Both the position numbers and the translations under genes were made by a program. Under the pieces are notes generated by a model. It was not told the origin of the DNA and made no database searches. It worked only from the letters and a program-made list of their open reading frames with translations. 64,000 nt of DNA from CAZYQW01 sp964649825. GTDB lineage: Bacteria > Planctomycetota > B15-G4 > JADJEK01. The stretch lies in the NCBI GenBank assembly GCA_964649825.1, contig CAZYQW010000004.1:1-64000 (forward strand). Reading direction: 5' to 3'. Below are positions 19,035 through 27,534 of this stretch, one piece after another. Every line of letters begins with the position of its first letter. Position 1 is the stretch's first letter.

Positions 19035-20633
19035 TCACCAAGTGGCGGGCGCCGAGCCGGGACCGGAGCCGGCCCCCCTCGGACCACGGCGCGGAGTCCG
19101 AGAGGATCCCGACGGCTGGCCCGCCCCGTGGCCGGCCCTCTCGCCGGGTGGCGATCGCTGCGGAGGTCGCTCGAGGACGACGGGTTCGCCGCGACGGCGG
19201 ATCGACGCCACGTCCCCGAGATCGGGCAGCAGAATCGGGGTTCGGGCCTGCGGTTGCAGGCGTTTCGCCAGCGCGTCCCGCTTCTCCGGCTCGCCATGCA
19301 CGAGCGCGAGGCGGGCCCCCGAGCGCAGCATCGCGGCGACCCAGGACGCGAGCTCGCTCTGACCGGCGTGCGCGGAGAACGCGCCCAGCGTGTGGATCGA
19401 CGCTTTGACCGCGATCGGCTCGCCGAGGATGCGGACGGCTCTTGCGCCGTCGACGAGCGCCCGCCCGATCGTGCCGCGCGCCTGGAAGCCGATGATCACG
19501 ACGTGGGCGTCGGGCCGCCACAGGTTGTGCTTCAGATGATGCACGACGCGGCCGGCGTCGCACATCCCGCTCGCGGCGATGATCACCACCCCGCGCGCGT
19601 GGTTCAGCGCCATCGATTCCTCCGGCGTGCGACAGAGGCGGAGCTGGCTCGGCTCGACGTTCTCCCGTCCCGCCGCGAGCCGCGCGCGGACGTCCTCGGA
19701 GAAGGAGTCGGCGTGGCGCGCGTGGACGTCGGTCACGCGAATCGCCATCGGGCTGTCGAGGTAGACGGGACGCGGCGCGATGCGCCCGGTTCGCTCGAGC
19801 CCGGCCAGCGCGTAGAGGATCTCCTGCGTGCGACCGACCGCAAACGCGGGGACGATCACGTTCGCGCCGCTCGTGCGGGCGGAGTCCAGGATCCGCGCGA
19901 GCTCGTCGAGGGAGTCCTCGGGCTTCTTGTGGTCTCGATCGCCGTACGTCGACTCGAGCAGCACCAGGTCCGCGTCGCCGGGAGGATCGGGGGGGAGCAG
20001 GAGGGGCTCGCGCACACGGCCGACGTCGCCCGAGAACACGATCTTGCGGGAAGCTCCCTCGCGATCGATCCAGAGCTCCACCGACGCGGCGCCGAGGATG
20101 TGTCCGGCTCGACGAAACCGGATCCGCACGTCGGGCGTCGCCTCGAGCGTCTCGAGCCACGGGTGGACGACCAGGCGGTCGAGCGCACGCTCGGCGTCTT
20201 CCGACGTGTAGAGCGGCGCGACCGGTCGGCGTCCCCGCCGCAGGCTCCGGCGGGACGCGCGCTCCGCGTCCTGCTCATGGATGTGCGCCGAGTCCGGGAG
20301 CATGATCCGGAGCAGGTCGAGCGACGGTACGGTGACATGGACGGGCCCCGCGAACCCGTCGCGGACCAGCGCGGGAAGACGTCCGGAGTGGTCGATGTGG
20401 GCGTGCGTCAGCACCACCGCGTCGAGACCGGCCGGATCGAACGGGAACGGGCGCCGGTTGCGCGCCTCCTCATCGCGCCCGCCCTGGAACAGACCGCATT
20501 CCACCAGCACGCGGGAGGCGGCCGTCTCGATGAGGTAGCACGATCCAGTCACCTCGCCCGCCGCGCCGTGGAACGTGATCCGGCCGACGCTGCCGTCGTC
20601 CAGCGGCCGGAACCCGCGTTGCTTTCGAGCCAT
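19035..20633 (-). CDS. beta-CASP metallo-beta-lactamase RNA hydrolase
   Basis: 532 residues. Metallo-beta-lactamase core: RITFHGAAGEVTGSCYLI, metal motif THAHIDHSG, FSGDVG, then the beta-CASP region (STYGDRDH, PAFAVGRTQEILY, SGMCDAGRVVHHL, FSAHAGQSELASW). This is the bacterial/archaeal CPSF73/RNase J-like family, processing RNA 3' ends or degrading RNA. The last 45 residues are Pro/Gly/Arg-rich and probably disordered. CAGGAGC lies five bases before the ATG at 20633. Bacterial members of this subgroup commonly sit in stress islands with USPs and PEP synthase, as here. Confidence 0.92.
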   Translation of the reverse strand: MARKQRGFRPLDDGSVGRITFHGAAGEVTGSCYLIETAASRVLVECGLFQGGRDEEARNRRPFPFDPAGLDAVVLTHAHIDHSGRLPALVRDGFAGPVHVTVPSLDLLRIMLPDSAHIHEQDAERASRRSLRRGRRPVAPLYTSEDAERALDRLVVHPWLETLEATPDVRIRFRRAGHILGAASVELWIDREGASRKIVFSGDVGRVREPLLLPPDPPGDADLVLLESTYGDRDHKKPEDSLDELARILDSARTSGANVIVPAFAVGRTQEILYALAGLERTGRIAPRPVYLDSPMAIRVTDVHARHADSFSEDVRARLAAGRENVEPSQLRLCRTPEESMALNHARGVVIIAASGMCDAGRVVHHLKHNLWRPDAHVVIIGFQARGTIGRALVDGARAVRILGEPIAVKASIHTLGAFSAHAGQSELASWVAAMLRSGARLALVHGEPEKRDALAKRLQPQARTPILLPDLGDVASIRRRGEPVVLERPPQRSPPGERAGHGAGQPSGSSRTPRRGPRGAGSGPGSAPATW

Positions 20634-20775
20634 GTCGTGCTCCTGATCCGGGTTCGACGAGCGTGGCAAAGGTCTCGGGTCGCTTCGTTGGAGTCGCGGC
20701 CCGACCGTGTCCGCGGGCGCGAAGCCCGGATTGCGGCTGACTTCGCCCAGCGAGCCCTCTGCCATGTCCATGAAC

Positions 20776-20807
20776 CCGCGGTAGGCGGCTCGCCCCGCCT
20801 ACCGCGG
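20776..20807. repeat. perfect 13-bp inverted repeat with six-base loop
   Basis: CCGCGGTAGGCGG (20776-20788) and its exact reverse complement (20795-20807) flank CTCGCC. Both neighbours are transcribed away from it, so it is not the terminator of either. It could be a regulator operator, an activator-binding site for the sigma-54 promoter 150 bases on, or a remnant of a small mobile element. Confidence 0.8.
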
Positions 20808-20960
20808 CGAGTCCTCGGCGACTACAAGAACCGTATGGAGGGCATCCGGGTCAAGCACTTCCATGGGCCGAACCCGACCTCCCGATGCGCGGCAGGCCGC
20901 CCCCGCGGCGAGTTCCCACCGGCGCTCGCTCAGGGGGCGCGGCCGATTCGCCGACCCGCT

Positions 20961-20975
20961 GGGAACGGGAGTTGC
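20961..20975 (+). promoter_or_regulatory. sigma-54 promoter of the Ala-rich protein gene
   Basis: GGGAACG-GGAG-TTGC: GG-N10-GC spacing is exact and the GGAACG and TTGC blocks match the consensus. Predicted transcript start near 20987, leader about 115 bases. Confidence 0.6.
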
Positions 20976-21101
20976 GCATCATGTCGCCGACAACGGTCGA
21001 GCTCCCGGCTCCGACTTGCGGCTTCCGACTGCGCGGCGGCGGGGCGCGAAGAGGACGTCGGATCTATCTTTGGCGGCTGCGCCGCGCTGAGGTGTCGAAC
21101 A

Positions 21102-21743
21102 ATGTCGGACGAGAATCTCGAGACGAGTGTGAAGGAGATCGTGGCCGCGGGGCGAGACGTTCGCGCACGGATCCGGGAGACGTGGCTGGACGCGGCGGGC
21201 CGCGCGTCGGAGACGGGCGGAATCTCCGGGCTCGTGCGTCGGGCCGTCGACGCGGCGGCCGACGGCGTGCGCAAGAGCGTGCCCGATGATCCGGCGAGCG
21301 TGCTGCGTCAGGTGATCGATGGCCTCGGCGACGGGCTCTCGACGGCGGCGCACGCGACCCGCCTCGCGTTGCGTGAAGCGGCCGACCAGGGGCGGGCGTT
21401 CGCGGCCGATGACGTGCGGCGGCTCGAGGACGACCTCGGCACCGTCGCCTCGATGTTCACCACGACCGTCGCCGACGCGGCGGGCCGCGTCTCGTCGCTG
21501 GTGTCGAGCCAGGCGAAGGACCTCGCGGAGCACGCGCGACGGACGATGTCCACGGTGCGCCCCGACCTCGACGCGGCGGTCGCCGCCGCCCGGAAGGAGC
21601 CGGGTCGGCTGGTCCAGGAATCGGCGGAGGCCGGCGTCGAGATGACGCGTCGCGCCGCCGGCTCGCTCCTCGCCGCGATCGGCGGGTTCTTCGCGGAGGC
21701 GGGGCGGATCGTGTCGGGCTCGCGAAGGAACGGCTCGTCCTGA
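21102..21743 (+). CDS. Ala-rich amphipathic helical protein of unknown function
   Basis: 213 residues, almost entirely predicted alpha-helical and rich in Ala, Arg, Asp and Glu, with repeating amphipathic segments (AADGVRKSVPDD, STAAHATRLALREAADQ, AVAAARKEPGRLVQ) and a hydrophobic stretch near the C-terminus (SLLAAIGGFFAEAG). No catalytic motif. It resembles phasin-like or apolipoprotein-like helical proteins and perhaps the DUF6781 family; that family name is a guess. No clear SD precedes the ATG, chosen because coding character begins there. A sigma-54 promoter lies 127 bases upstream and a hairpin follows the stop. Confidence 0.72.
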   Translation: MSDENLETSVKEIVAAGRDVRARIRETWLDAAGRASETGGISGLVRRAVDAAADGVRKSVPDDPASVLRQVIDGLGDGLSTAAHATRLALREAADQGRAFAADDVRRLEDDLGTVASMFTTTVADAAGRVSSLVSSQAKDLAEHARRTMSTVRPDLDAAVAAARKEPGRLVQESAEAGVEMTRRAAGSLLAAIGGFFAEAGRIVSGSRRNGSS

Positions 21744-21751
21744 GGCGGGAG

Positions 21752-21771
21752 CCGAACGCGGACGCGTTCGG
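21752..21771 (+). terminator. hairpin after the Ala-rich protein gene
   Basis: CCGAACGCG-GA-CGCGTTCGG is a perfect nine-base inverted repeat eight bases after the stop codon. No T-run follows. Confidence 0.5.
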
Positions 21772-21828
21772 GCACGGGCCCCGGCACGGGGGGGCGGCCG
21801 CGGCTACGATCTGGCCCGAGACCTGACG

Positions 21829-23487
21829 ATGGACCTGACGACGATCCCTCAGCTTGCGCGCAACGCGGTGCGCTTCCACGAGATCATGACCGTGCTCGGC
21901 CGTTACGGCTTGGCGCGCTGGTTCGGGCGCATCGACCTCGAGTTCGTCCGCAGCTTCTTTCGCGCGGGCGGCGCCGCCGGTGGCGCCGACCTCGCCAAGC
22001 TCTCGACCGAGTCGAAGGTGAGGATGGCGCTCATCGAGCTCGGCCCGACGTTCATCAAGCTCGGCCAGATGCTCTCGACCCGGCAGGACGTCGTCGGCGC
22101 GGAGATGGCGGCCGAGCTCTCGTCGCTGCAGACGTCGACCTCGCCCGATCCTCCCGCGGTCGTGCGGCGCACGATCGAGTCGGAGCTCTCGCGACCGATC
22201 GCAGAGCTGTTCGCCGAGTTCGATCCCGTCCCCCTCGCGTGTGCGTCGATCGGTCAGGTGCACGGCGCGAGGCTCGAGGACGGCCGCGCGGTCGTCGTGA
22301 AGGTGCAGAAGGACGCCATCGTCGACCGCATCAAGAACGACCTCGAGATCCTCATCGCGCTGGCGGAGATCGTCGAACGCTACGACACGCCGCTGCGCCA
22401 GTTTCGGCCGGTGGCGTTGGCGAAGGACTTCCGGCGCAGCATCTGGCGGGAGCTGGACTATCGCCGCGAGGCCCGCCACATCGCGGAGTTCGCGCGCAAC
22501 TTCGCCGACCACGAGACCGTGCGTTTCCCGGTCGCGGTGACGCGCCTCACGTCCAAGCGCGTCCTCACCATGGAACGGCTCGACGGCATCCAGGTCAGCG
22601 ACACCGCCGCGCTGCTCGCGCGCGGCTCCGACCTCGACGCGATCGCCCGCACGGGAGCCGACCTGTTCCTCGACATGATCTTCCGCGACGGCTTCTATCA
22701 CGCGGATCCGCACCCGGGGAACCTGCTGGTCCTCGACGGCGACGTCATCGGCGTCCTGGACTGCGGGATGGTCGGCCGGCTCGACGACGGGACGCGGGAG
22801 CGCATCGAGCAGCTCATGGTGCTCGCCGTCCGGGGCGACGCGGACCGCGTGTCGGACCTCGTGCTCCGAATCGGCCAGGCGCCGGCCGATCTCGATCGGG
22901 ACGCGCTCCGCGTCGACGTGGCCGAGCTCCTCGCCGAGTACCTGACGCAGTCGCTCGATCGCTTCGACTTGAGCGGCGCCCTCACCGGGCTCGTCGGCGT
23001 GCTGCGCCGCTACTCCATCCTGCTGCCGTCGAACGTGTCGATGCTCGTCAAGGTCCTCGTCATGCTCGAGGGGACGGCGCGACACCTGAGCCCGCGCTTC
23101 AGCCTGGCCGAGCTGCTCCAGCCGTATTACCTGCGCTCGGTCCGCCGCCGCTACTCGCCGGCGCGCGTCGCCCGCCGCCTTCGGAACGCGTACTACGACT
23201 GGGACCGCCTGCTGTCGAACCTGCCCCGCGACCTCGCCGACATCCTCGAGGGGGTCCGCGTCGGCCGCTTCGAGGTCACGCTGCATCATCGCCGCCTCGA
23301 GTCGGTCGTCGACCGGCTCGTCCACGGAATCCTGACTGCGGCGCTCTTCCTCGGTTCCGCGTTGTTCATGAGCTTCGAGGTGCCGCCGGCGTTGAAGGGA
23401 GTCTCGATCCCCGGCGCGCTCGGCTGCACCCTCGCCTTCTTCCTCGGCCTGAAGCTGTTCCGCATCCTCCACGGCCGGAACGATTGA
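21829..23487 (+). CDS. UbiB/ABC1 atypical kinase
   Basis: 552 residues. UbiB/AarF/ADCK family: the N-terminal KxGQ motif (FIKLGQMLSTR), Ala-rich nucleotide loop ASIGQVHGARL, VVVKVQ lysine, E in the DYRREA segment, catalytic HADPHPGNL and metal-binding LDCGMVG. Two C-terminal membrane helices (about 500-548) would anchor it to the inner membrane. These ATPases support quinone or lipid metabolism; whether this copy serves ubiquinone/menaquinone synthesis cannot be told. Only three bases separate it from the glucan phosphorylase gene, so they form an operon. A TACGAT -10-like box lies 18 bases before the ATG. Confidence 0.92.
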   Translation: MDLTTIPQLARNAVRFHEIMTVLGRYGLARWFGRIDLEFVRSFFRAGGAAGGADLAKLSTESKVRMALIELGPTFIKLGQMLSTRQDVVGAEMAAELSSLQTSTSPDPPAVVRRTIESELSRPIAELFAEFDPVPLACASIGQVHGARLEDGRAVVVKVQKDAIVDRIKNDLEILIALAEIVERYDTPLRQFRPVALAKDFRRSIWRELDYRREARHIAEFARNFADHETVRFPVAVTRLTSKRVLTMERLDGIQVSDTAALLARGSDLDAIARTGADLFLDMIFRDGFYHADPHPGNLLVLDGDVIGVLDCGMVGRLDDGTRERIEQLMVLAVRGDADRVSDLVLRIGQAPADLDRDALRVDVAELLAEYLTQSLDRFDLSGALTGLVGVLRRYSILLPSNVSMLVKVLVMLEGTARHLSPRFSLAELLQPYYLRSVRRRYSPARVARRLRNAYYDWDRLLSNLPRDLADILEGVRVGRFEVTLHHRRLESVVDRLVHGILTAALFLGSALFMSFEVPPALKGVSIPGALGCTLAFFLGLKLFRILHGRND

Positions 23488-23490
23488 CCC

Positions 23491-25251
23491 ATGGAACGAA
23501 CGATCGCCTACTTCTCGATGGAGATCGCGCTCGAGGCGTCGATCCCGACGTACGCGGGCGGCCTCGGCGTTCTCGCCGGCGACACGATGCGGTCGTTCGC
23601 GGACCTCGAGGTGCCGGTCGTGGGGGTCTCGCTCGTGCACCGGAAAGGCTACTTCCGCCAACGGCTCGGCGACGACGGCGAGCAGCGCGAGGAAGACCAG
23701 CCGTGGAACCCAGCCGACGAGCTCGTCGAGATGGGAGCCCGCGTCTCGGTCGAGATCGAGGGACGCAAGGTCCAGATCCGCGCGTGGCGGTTCGAGGTCG
23801 CCGGCGTCACGGGCTACCGCGTTCCGGTCTACCTGCTCGATACCGACCTCGCAGCGAACGCCGAGCGCGACCGTGGCCTGACCGACCACCTCTACGGCGG
23901 CGACGATGAGTACCGCCTGTGCCAGGAGGTTGTCCTCGGGGTCGGCGGGGTTCGCATGCTGAGGGCGTTGGGGCACGTCGCGATCGCGAAGTACCACATG
24001 AACGAGGGCCACTCCGCGCTGCTCACCGCGGAGCTGCTCGACGCGGCCGCGACCGCCGCCGGTCGCGACGCGATCACGCGCGCCGACATCGAGCGCGTTC
24101 GAGCGATGTGCATCTTTACCACCCACACACCGGTCCCAGCCGGCCACGATCAGTTCTCGATCGAGCTCGCGCGACGCGTCCTGAGCGGATTTCGGAGGTT
24201 TCTCGACTGCGACGACGTGTTCGCGGCCGACGTCTGGTCGCGGCGGTCGGAGCAGCACGAACCGACGCTGGCCGCGCCGGGCCGGCGTCTCAACATGACG
24301 TACCTCGCGCTCGACTTGAGCTCCTACGTCAACGGCGTCGCCAAGCGGCACGGCGAGACGACGCGGCACCTCTTCGCCGGCTACGAGATCGACGCGATCA
24401 CGAACGGGATCCACGTGACCACGTGGGCATCGGCGCCGTTCCGCGAGCTCTTCGATCGGCGGATTCCGGGGTGGGTGCAGGACGCATTCATGCTCCGGCA
24501 CGCGATCGCGATCCCGCGCGACGAGATCTGGTCGGCCCACGAGGCCGCGCGAGCGCGGCTGTTCGAGACGGTTCGCCGTCAGGTCGGCGTTTCGCTCGAT
24601 CCGAATCGGCTGACGCTCGGGTTCGCGCGACGCATGACGCGCTACAAGCGCAGCGACCTCCTGTTCGAGGACGTCGAGCGGCTGCGGCGGATCGGGACCG
24701 CCGGCGGAGGGCTCCAGGTCGTCTACGCGGGCAAGGCGCACCCGCGCGACGACACGGGGAAGGAGCTGATTCGCCGAGTGTTCGCGGCCAGCCGCGTGCT
24801 CGGCGCCGACGTTCCGGTCGTGTTCCTCCCGAACTACGACATGGGCCTGGCTCGAGAGGTGACGAGCGGCGTGGACGTTTGGCTCAACACCCCGCTGCCG
24901 CCGAACGAGGCATCGGGGACGAGCGGGATGAAGGCCGCCCTGAACGGCGTGCCGAGCTTGAGCGTGCTCGACGGCTGGTGGATCGAGGGATCCATCGACG
25001 GGGTGACCGGGTGGGCGATCGGATCGATCGGCGGCGACCACGATTCGACGGACGACGCCCGCTCGATGTACGAGCAGCTCGAGACTCGCATCCTCCCGCT
25101 GTTCCATCGTGACCGGAACGGGTTCATCGACGTCATGCGCCACGCCATCGCGCTGAACAGTTCGTTCTTCAACACGCAGCGCATGGTCGGGGCCTACGTC
25201 GTGCACGCGTACGTTCACCGAGGGCCCGAGATGGGCCGGCGTCCGCGGTGA
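23491..25251 (+). CDS. short-form alpha-glucan phosphorylase (GT35)
   Basis: 586 residues, shorter than the 800-residue classical glycogen phosphorylases and matching the short bacterial form that begins AYFSMEIALE. Family features: GGLGVLAGD, YHMNEGHSA, TNGIHVTTWAS, FARRMTRYKR, and the PLP-lysine segment SGTSGMKAALNG. It releases glucose-1-phosphate from storage or malto-oligosaccharides. It overlaps nothing and starts three bases after the UbiB-like gene. In stress islands this enzyme usually accompanies USPs and PEP synthase, suggesting glycogen use during energy limitation. Confidence 0.9.
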   Translation: MERTIAYFSMEIALEASIPTYAGGLGVLAGDTMRSFADLEVPVVGVSLVHRKGYFRQRLGDDGEQREEDQPWNPADELVEMGARVSVEIEGRKVQIRAWRFEVAGVTGYRVPVYLLDTDLAANAERDRGLTDHLYGGDDEYRLCQEVVLGVGGVRMLRALGHVAIAKYHMNEGHSALLTAELLDAAATAAGRDAITRADIERVRAMCIFTTHTPVPAGHDQFSIELARRVLSGFRRFLDCDDVFAADVWSRRSEQHEPTLAAPGRRLNMTYLALDLSSYVNGVAKRHGETTRHLFAGYEIDAITNGIHVTTWASAPFRELFDRRIPGWVQDAFMLRHAIAIPRDEIWSAHEAARARLFETVRRQVGVSLDPNRLTLGFARRMTRYKRSDLLFEDVERLRRIGTAGGGLQVVYAGKAHPRDDTGKELIRRVFAASRVLGADVPVVFLPNYDMGLAREVTSGVDVWLNTPLPPNEASGTSGMKAALNGVPSLSVLDGWWIEGSIDGVTGWAIGSIGGDHDSTDDARSMYEQLETRILPLFHRDRNGFIDVMRHAIALNSSFFNTQRMVGAYVVHAYVHRGPEMGRRPR

Positions 25252-25294
25252 CGATCGCGACGAGGGGAATCGGCCCCGCCTCCGTATCGGCGTT

Positions 25295-25310
25295 CGGAAG
25301 GCTTCTTCCG
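25295..25310. promoter_or_regulatory. palindrome upstream of a sigma-54 promoter
   Basis: CGGAAG-GCTT-CTTCCG is a perfect dyad centred about 115 bases upstream of the -24 box at 25418, the usual distance for an activator binding site. No second copy was found near the other promoters. Confidence 0.3.
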
Positions 25311-25417
25311 CTCAGGGAATGGACATGGCCGATGAACCTGACGTTCCCGCCAATCGGCGCGCGTTTCCGCCGGTGTTTCCCCGGACTCGGGTGCACCACC
25401 CGACCCTGGCTCGCGAG

Positions 25418-25432
25418 TGGTACGCGCCTTGC
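25418..25432 (+). promoter_or_regulatory. sigma-54 promoter of the receiver-like gene
   Basis: TGGTACG-CGCC-TTGC matches the YRNTTGG-type -24/-12 consensus completely (TGGYACG-N4-TTGC). Predicted transcript start near 25444, 85 bases before the ATG. It could also drive the CBS and membrane protein genes that follow. Confidence 0.7.
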
Positions 25433-25528
25433 CTGTGCATCGGTGACGCGTGCATCCGGGTGCGAGGAAACTGGACAAGTTCCTCCAAGCCCGGCGCAAG
25501 GTCGAGTCCGTCTCTTGGAGGAGTCTCG

Positions 25529-26116
25529 ATGCAGGCCAGCGTTCCGCGGTCCGGGCGACCGTTGGTTCTCGTGACCCTCGACGACCGCGGGGTCCGAAGG
25601 CTGTTGGCGTACGCTCTCGGCCGGGACGCGATCGATGTGATCGAGTGCGACGACGCCGAGCTTCAGCGTCGGCTTCGCGGGTGCCCGGACGTCCTCGACC
25701 GGATCGATGCGATCGTGATGGACGCCGACGCGTCGCCGCGCACGATGCGCTGGGTGTGCGATGCGACTCCGATGCCGCGTCCGCCGTTGGTGCTGGTTCG
25801 TCCGGTCCGTCCGCGGCGCGACGCCCGCGACGCCCGGGACGCGGAGGAGAGAGCGTGGGACCGCGAGCTCGAGGTGGAGAGGTTCGTCGTCCTCGCGTCC
25901 GACCTCGGACACATGGTCCGGCGCGTGCGGTGCCTATCGTCCATGGCGCGACGGGGACGGGAGCACCTCCTTCCCGCGGCCCGGGAGCGAGTGGTGGGGG
26001 GTGCGGCGACGGATCGCGTCCACGGTCGTATCGCTCGCTGCCGCGAACCGGCCGGCACGAGCGCCGAAACGTGGGCGACTGGACCCGCGAACGGACGATG
26101 GGCGAACGGACGATGA
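25529..26116 (+). CDS. degenerate receiver-like protein
   Basis: 195 residues. The first 120 resemble a response-regulator receiver: strand LVLVTLDD with an acidic pair, then IDAIVMDAD where the phospho-acceptor Asp would sit. The conserved Thr/Ser of strand 4 and the Lys of strand 5 are not evident, and the region between is Arg/Asp-rich (RPRRDARDARD), so it may be a pseudo-receiver. The last 75 residues are basic and low-complexity, with no output domain. GGAGGAG lies five bases before the ATG, which fixes the start. Preceded by the best sigma-54 promoter of the window and followed by a CBS gene 82 bases on. Confidence 0.65.
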   Translation: MQASVPRSGRPLVLVTLDDRGVRRLLAYALGRDAIDVIECDDAELQRRLRGCPDVLDRIDAIVMDADASPRTMRWVCDATPMPRPPLVLVRPVRPRRDARDARDAEERAWDRELEVERFVVLASDLGHMVRRVRCLSSMARRGREHLLPAARERVVGGAATDRVHGRIARCREPAGTSAETWATGPANGRWANGR

Positions 26117-26198
26117 TGGATGAGCCCGCGGGCGGCGGAACAGCGGTTCCGCCGGGTCATGGGCGATACTCGGAGCTCGAGCAACCTGCGGAGGAACC

Positions 26199-26660
26199 AT
26201 GAAGGTCCAAGAGCTGATGACACCGGAACCTCGAACGTGCCGCGATACCGTCAACCTCCTGGAGATCACGAAGTTGATGTGGGATCGGGACTGCGGCATC
26301 GTTCCTCTCGTCGATGAGAACGGCGACGCGGTGGGCGTGATCACCGATCGCGACGTCTGCATGGCGGTGGGGACGCGGAATCAGTTGGCCAGCGACATCC
26401 ACGCGAACGAGGTGGCGACGGGCAAGATCTATTCGTGCCATCCGGAGGACGAGGTGCAGGCCGCGCTCGCGATCATGAAGGATCGTCAGGTACGTCGCCT
26501 GCTCGTCACCGACGACGACGGGCGGATCGTAGGGATCGTCTCGTTGAACGACCTCACGCTGGCCACGGGGAGGCGCGCCGGGAAGCAGGGCGTGTCTCAC
26601 GAGGCGGTCCTGGACACGCTGCGCGCGATCTGCGAGCACCGGGTGCCGACCTTCGCATAG
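26199..26660 (+). CDS. tandem CBS-domain protein
   Basis: 153 residues, two CBS motifs back to back (about 1-60 and 70-135): MTPEPRTCRDTVNLLEITKLM, GVITDRDVCMAV, then IYSCHPEDEVQAALAIMKDRQVRRLLV and IVGIVSLNDL. Stand-alone CBS pairs bind adenine nucleotides (AMP, ATP, SAM) and sense energy state. GGAGGAA lies four bases before the ATG. Likely in one transcription unit with the receiver-like gene. Confidence 0.92.
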   Translation: MKVQELMTPEPRTCRDTVNLLEITKLMWDRDCGIVPLVDENGDAVGVITDRDVCMAVGTRNQLASDIHANEVATGKIYSCHPEDEVQAALAIMKDRQVRRLLVTDDDGRIVGIVSLNDLTLATGRRAGKQGVSHEAVLDTLRAICEHRVPTFA

Positions 26661-26729
26661 CCGAGGCGGCCGTTCGCTGCCGCTCGTATCGGCTCGTTCG
26701 CATGGTTCGTTCGCAACGGAGGCGGCTCG

Positions 26730-27341
26730 ATGGAACCAGTCCTGGTCTTCTCGGTCCTGATCGTGCTGGTGACGGCGACGGTCGTGCTTTGGCGGTTCGC
26801 TCAGCGGCGCGCGCGCCGTTCGCGCATCGAGCCGACGCAGCACGTGAAGCGGCTCTCGCCCGACGACATGCGTTTGCGCATCACCACGTTCTGCCGCGAG
26901 CACGGGGCTCTCGAGCTGCGTTCGGAGCACGGCCATCTCTACGTCACCTGGCGCCTCGCGGACGTGCACAATGAAGAGGACGAGCCTCCGCCGGAGCGGA
27001 CGTACTCCCTGGAGCTCCGCGTGCGAGAGGCGGGGACGGTCTATGCGCGCTATGGCGAAGGCAAAGTGACCTGGGTTCGTACGGAGGCCGGAGAGCACCG
27101 GAGCCCGTCGGTGGAATGGGACTGGGACATGGCGCCGGACTTCGGCGGCTTCGAGCCGGCCACGTCGCCGGAGCCGGCCGAGCACGCGCCGCACACCGTC
27201 GACGGTCTCGTCATTCCGATCCGCCGGATCGTGCTCGACGGAGGGTGGGCGTGGCAACCAGTCCTCGAGATGCCGATCGAGGAGGACGTGACCGGCTCGA
27301 TCGCTCCGGTCGCACGCCGCGTCGGCCTCGATCCGGAATGA
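26730..27341 (+). CDS. single-pass membrane protein of unknown function
   Basis: 203 residues. One N-terminal membrane helix (about 4-24, VLVFSVLIVLVTATVVLW) followed by a basic stop-transfer (RRARRSR) and a cytoplasmic domain of mixed alpha/beta composition ending in short Trp-containing strands (WVRTE, WDWDMAPD, WAWQPVLEM). I do not recognise the domain. GGAGG lies eight bases before the ATG. Downstream of the CBS gene by 69 bases and followed by a hairpin, so it may close the unit starting at the sigma-54 promoter at 25418. Confidence 0.65.
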   Translation: MEPVLVFSVLIVLVTATVVLWRFAQRRARRSRIEPTQHVKRLSPDDMRLRITTFCREHGALELRSEHGHLYVTWRLADVHNEEDEPPPERTYSLELRVREAGTVYARYGEGKVTWVRTEAGEHRSPSVEWDWDMAPDFGGFEPATSPEPAEHAPHTVDGLVIPIRRIVLDGGWAWQPVLEMPIEEDVTGSIAPVARRVGLDPE

Positions 27342-27347
27342 CGCTGG

Positions 27348-27365
27348 CCGGCCTTCGACGGCCGG
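27348..27365 (+). terminator. hairpin after the membrane protein gene
   Basis: CCGGCC-TTCGAC-GGCCGG, six base pairs with a stable TTCG-type loop, starts seven bases after the stop codon; AT-richer sequence follows. It separates the CBS unit from the hemerythrin gene. Confidence 0.5.
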
Positions 27366-27470
27366 GCGGAATTACACGCGCGCGTTTCCACGTTCTACAT
27401 TCTTCGGTGCCGACTTTCCCGCCGCCGCGCCGGGCTCGCCGGCGGCCGCGCCGCCGCGTTCCGTTCACCG

Positions 27471-27485
27471 AGGAACGGCGATTGC
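27471..27485 (+). promoter_or_regulatory. sigma-54 promoter of the hemerythrin gene
   Basis: AGGAACG-GCGA-TTGC: GG-N10-GC spacing exact, GGAACG and TTGC as in the promoters at 15242 and 20961. Predicted transcript start near 27497, 38 bases before the ATG. Confidence 0.65.
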
Positions 27486-27534
27486 TCCGGTCCACGAAGA
27501 CCCCAACCCGGAAGTCAGACGGAGCAAACAAGTC

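Larger units (their letters stand above)
20634..21101. other. 468-bp divergent regulatory region
   Basis: This gene-free stretch separates the RNase gene (minus) from the Ala-rich protein gene (plus). It contains a long perfect palindrome (20776-20807) and a sigma-54 promoter (20961-20975). No promoter for the RNase gene could be assigned with confidence. Confidence 0.6.
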
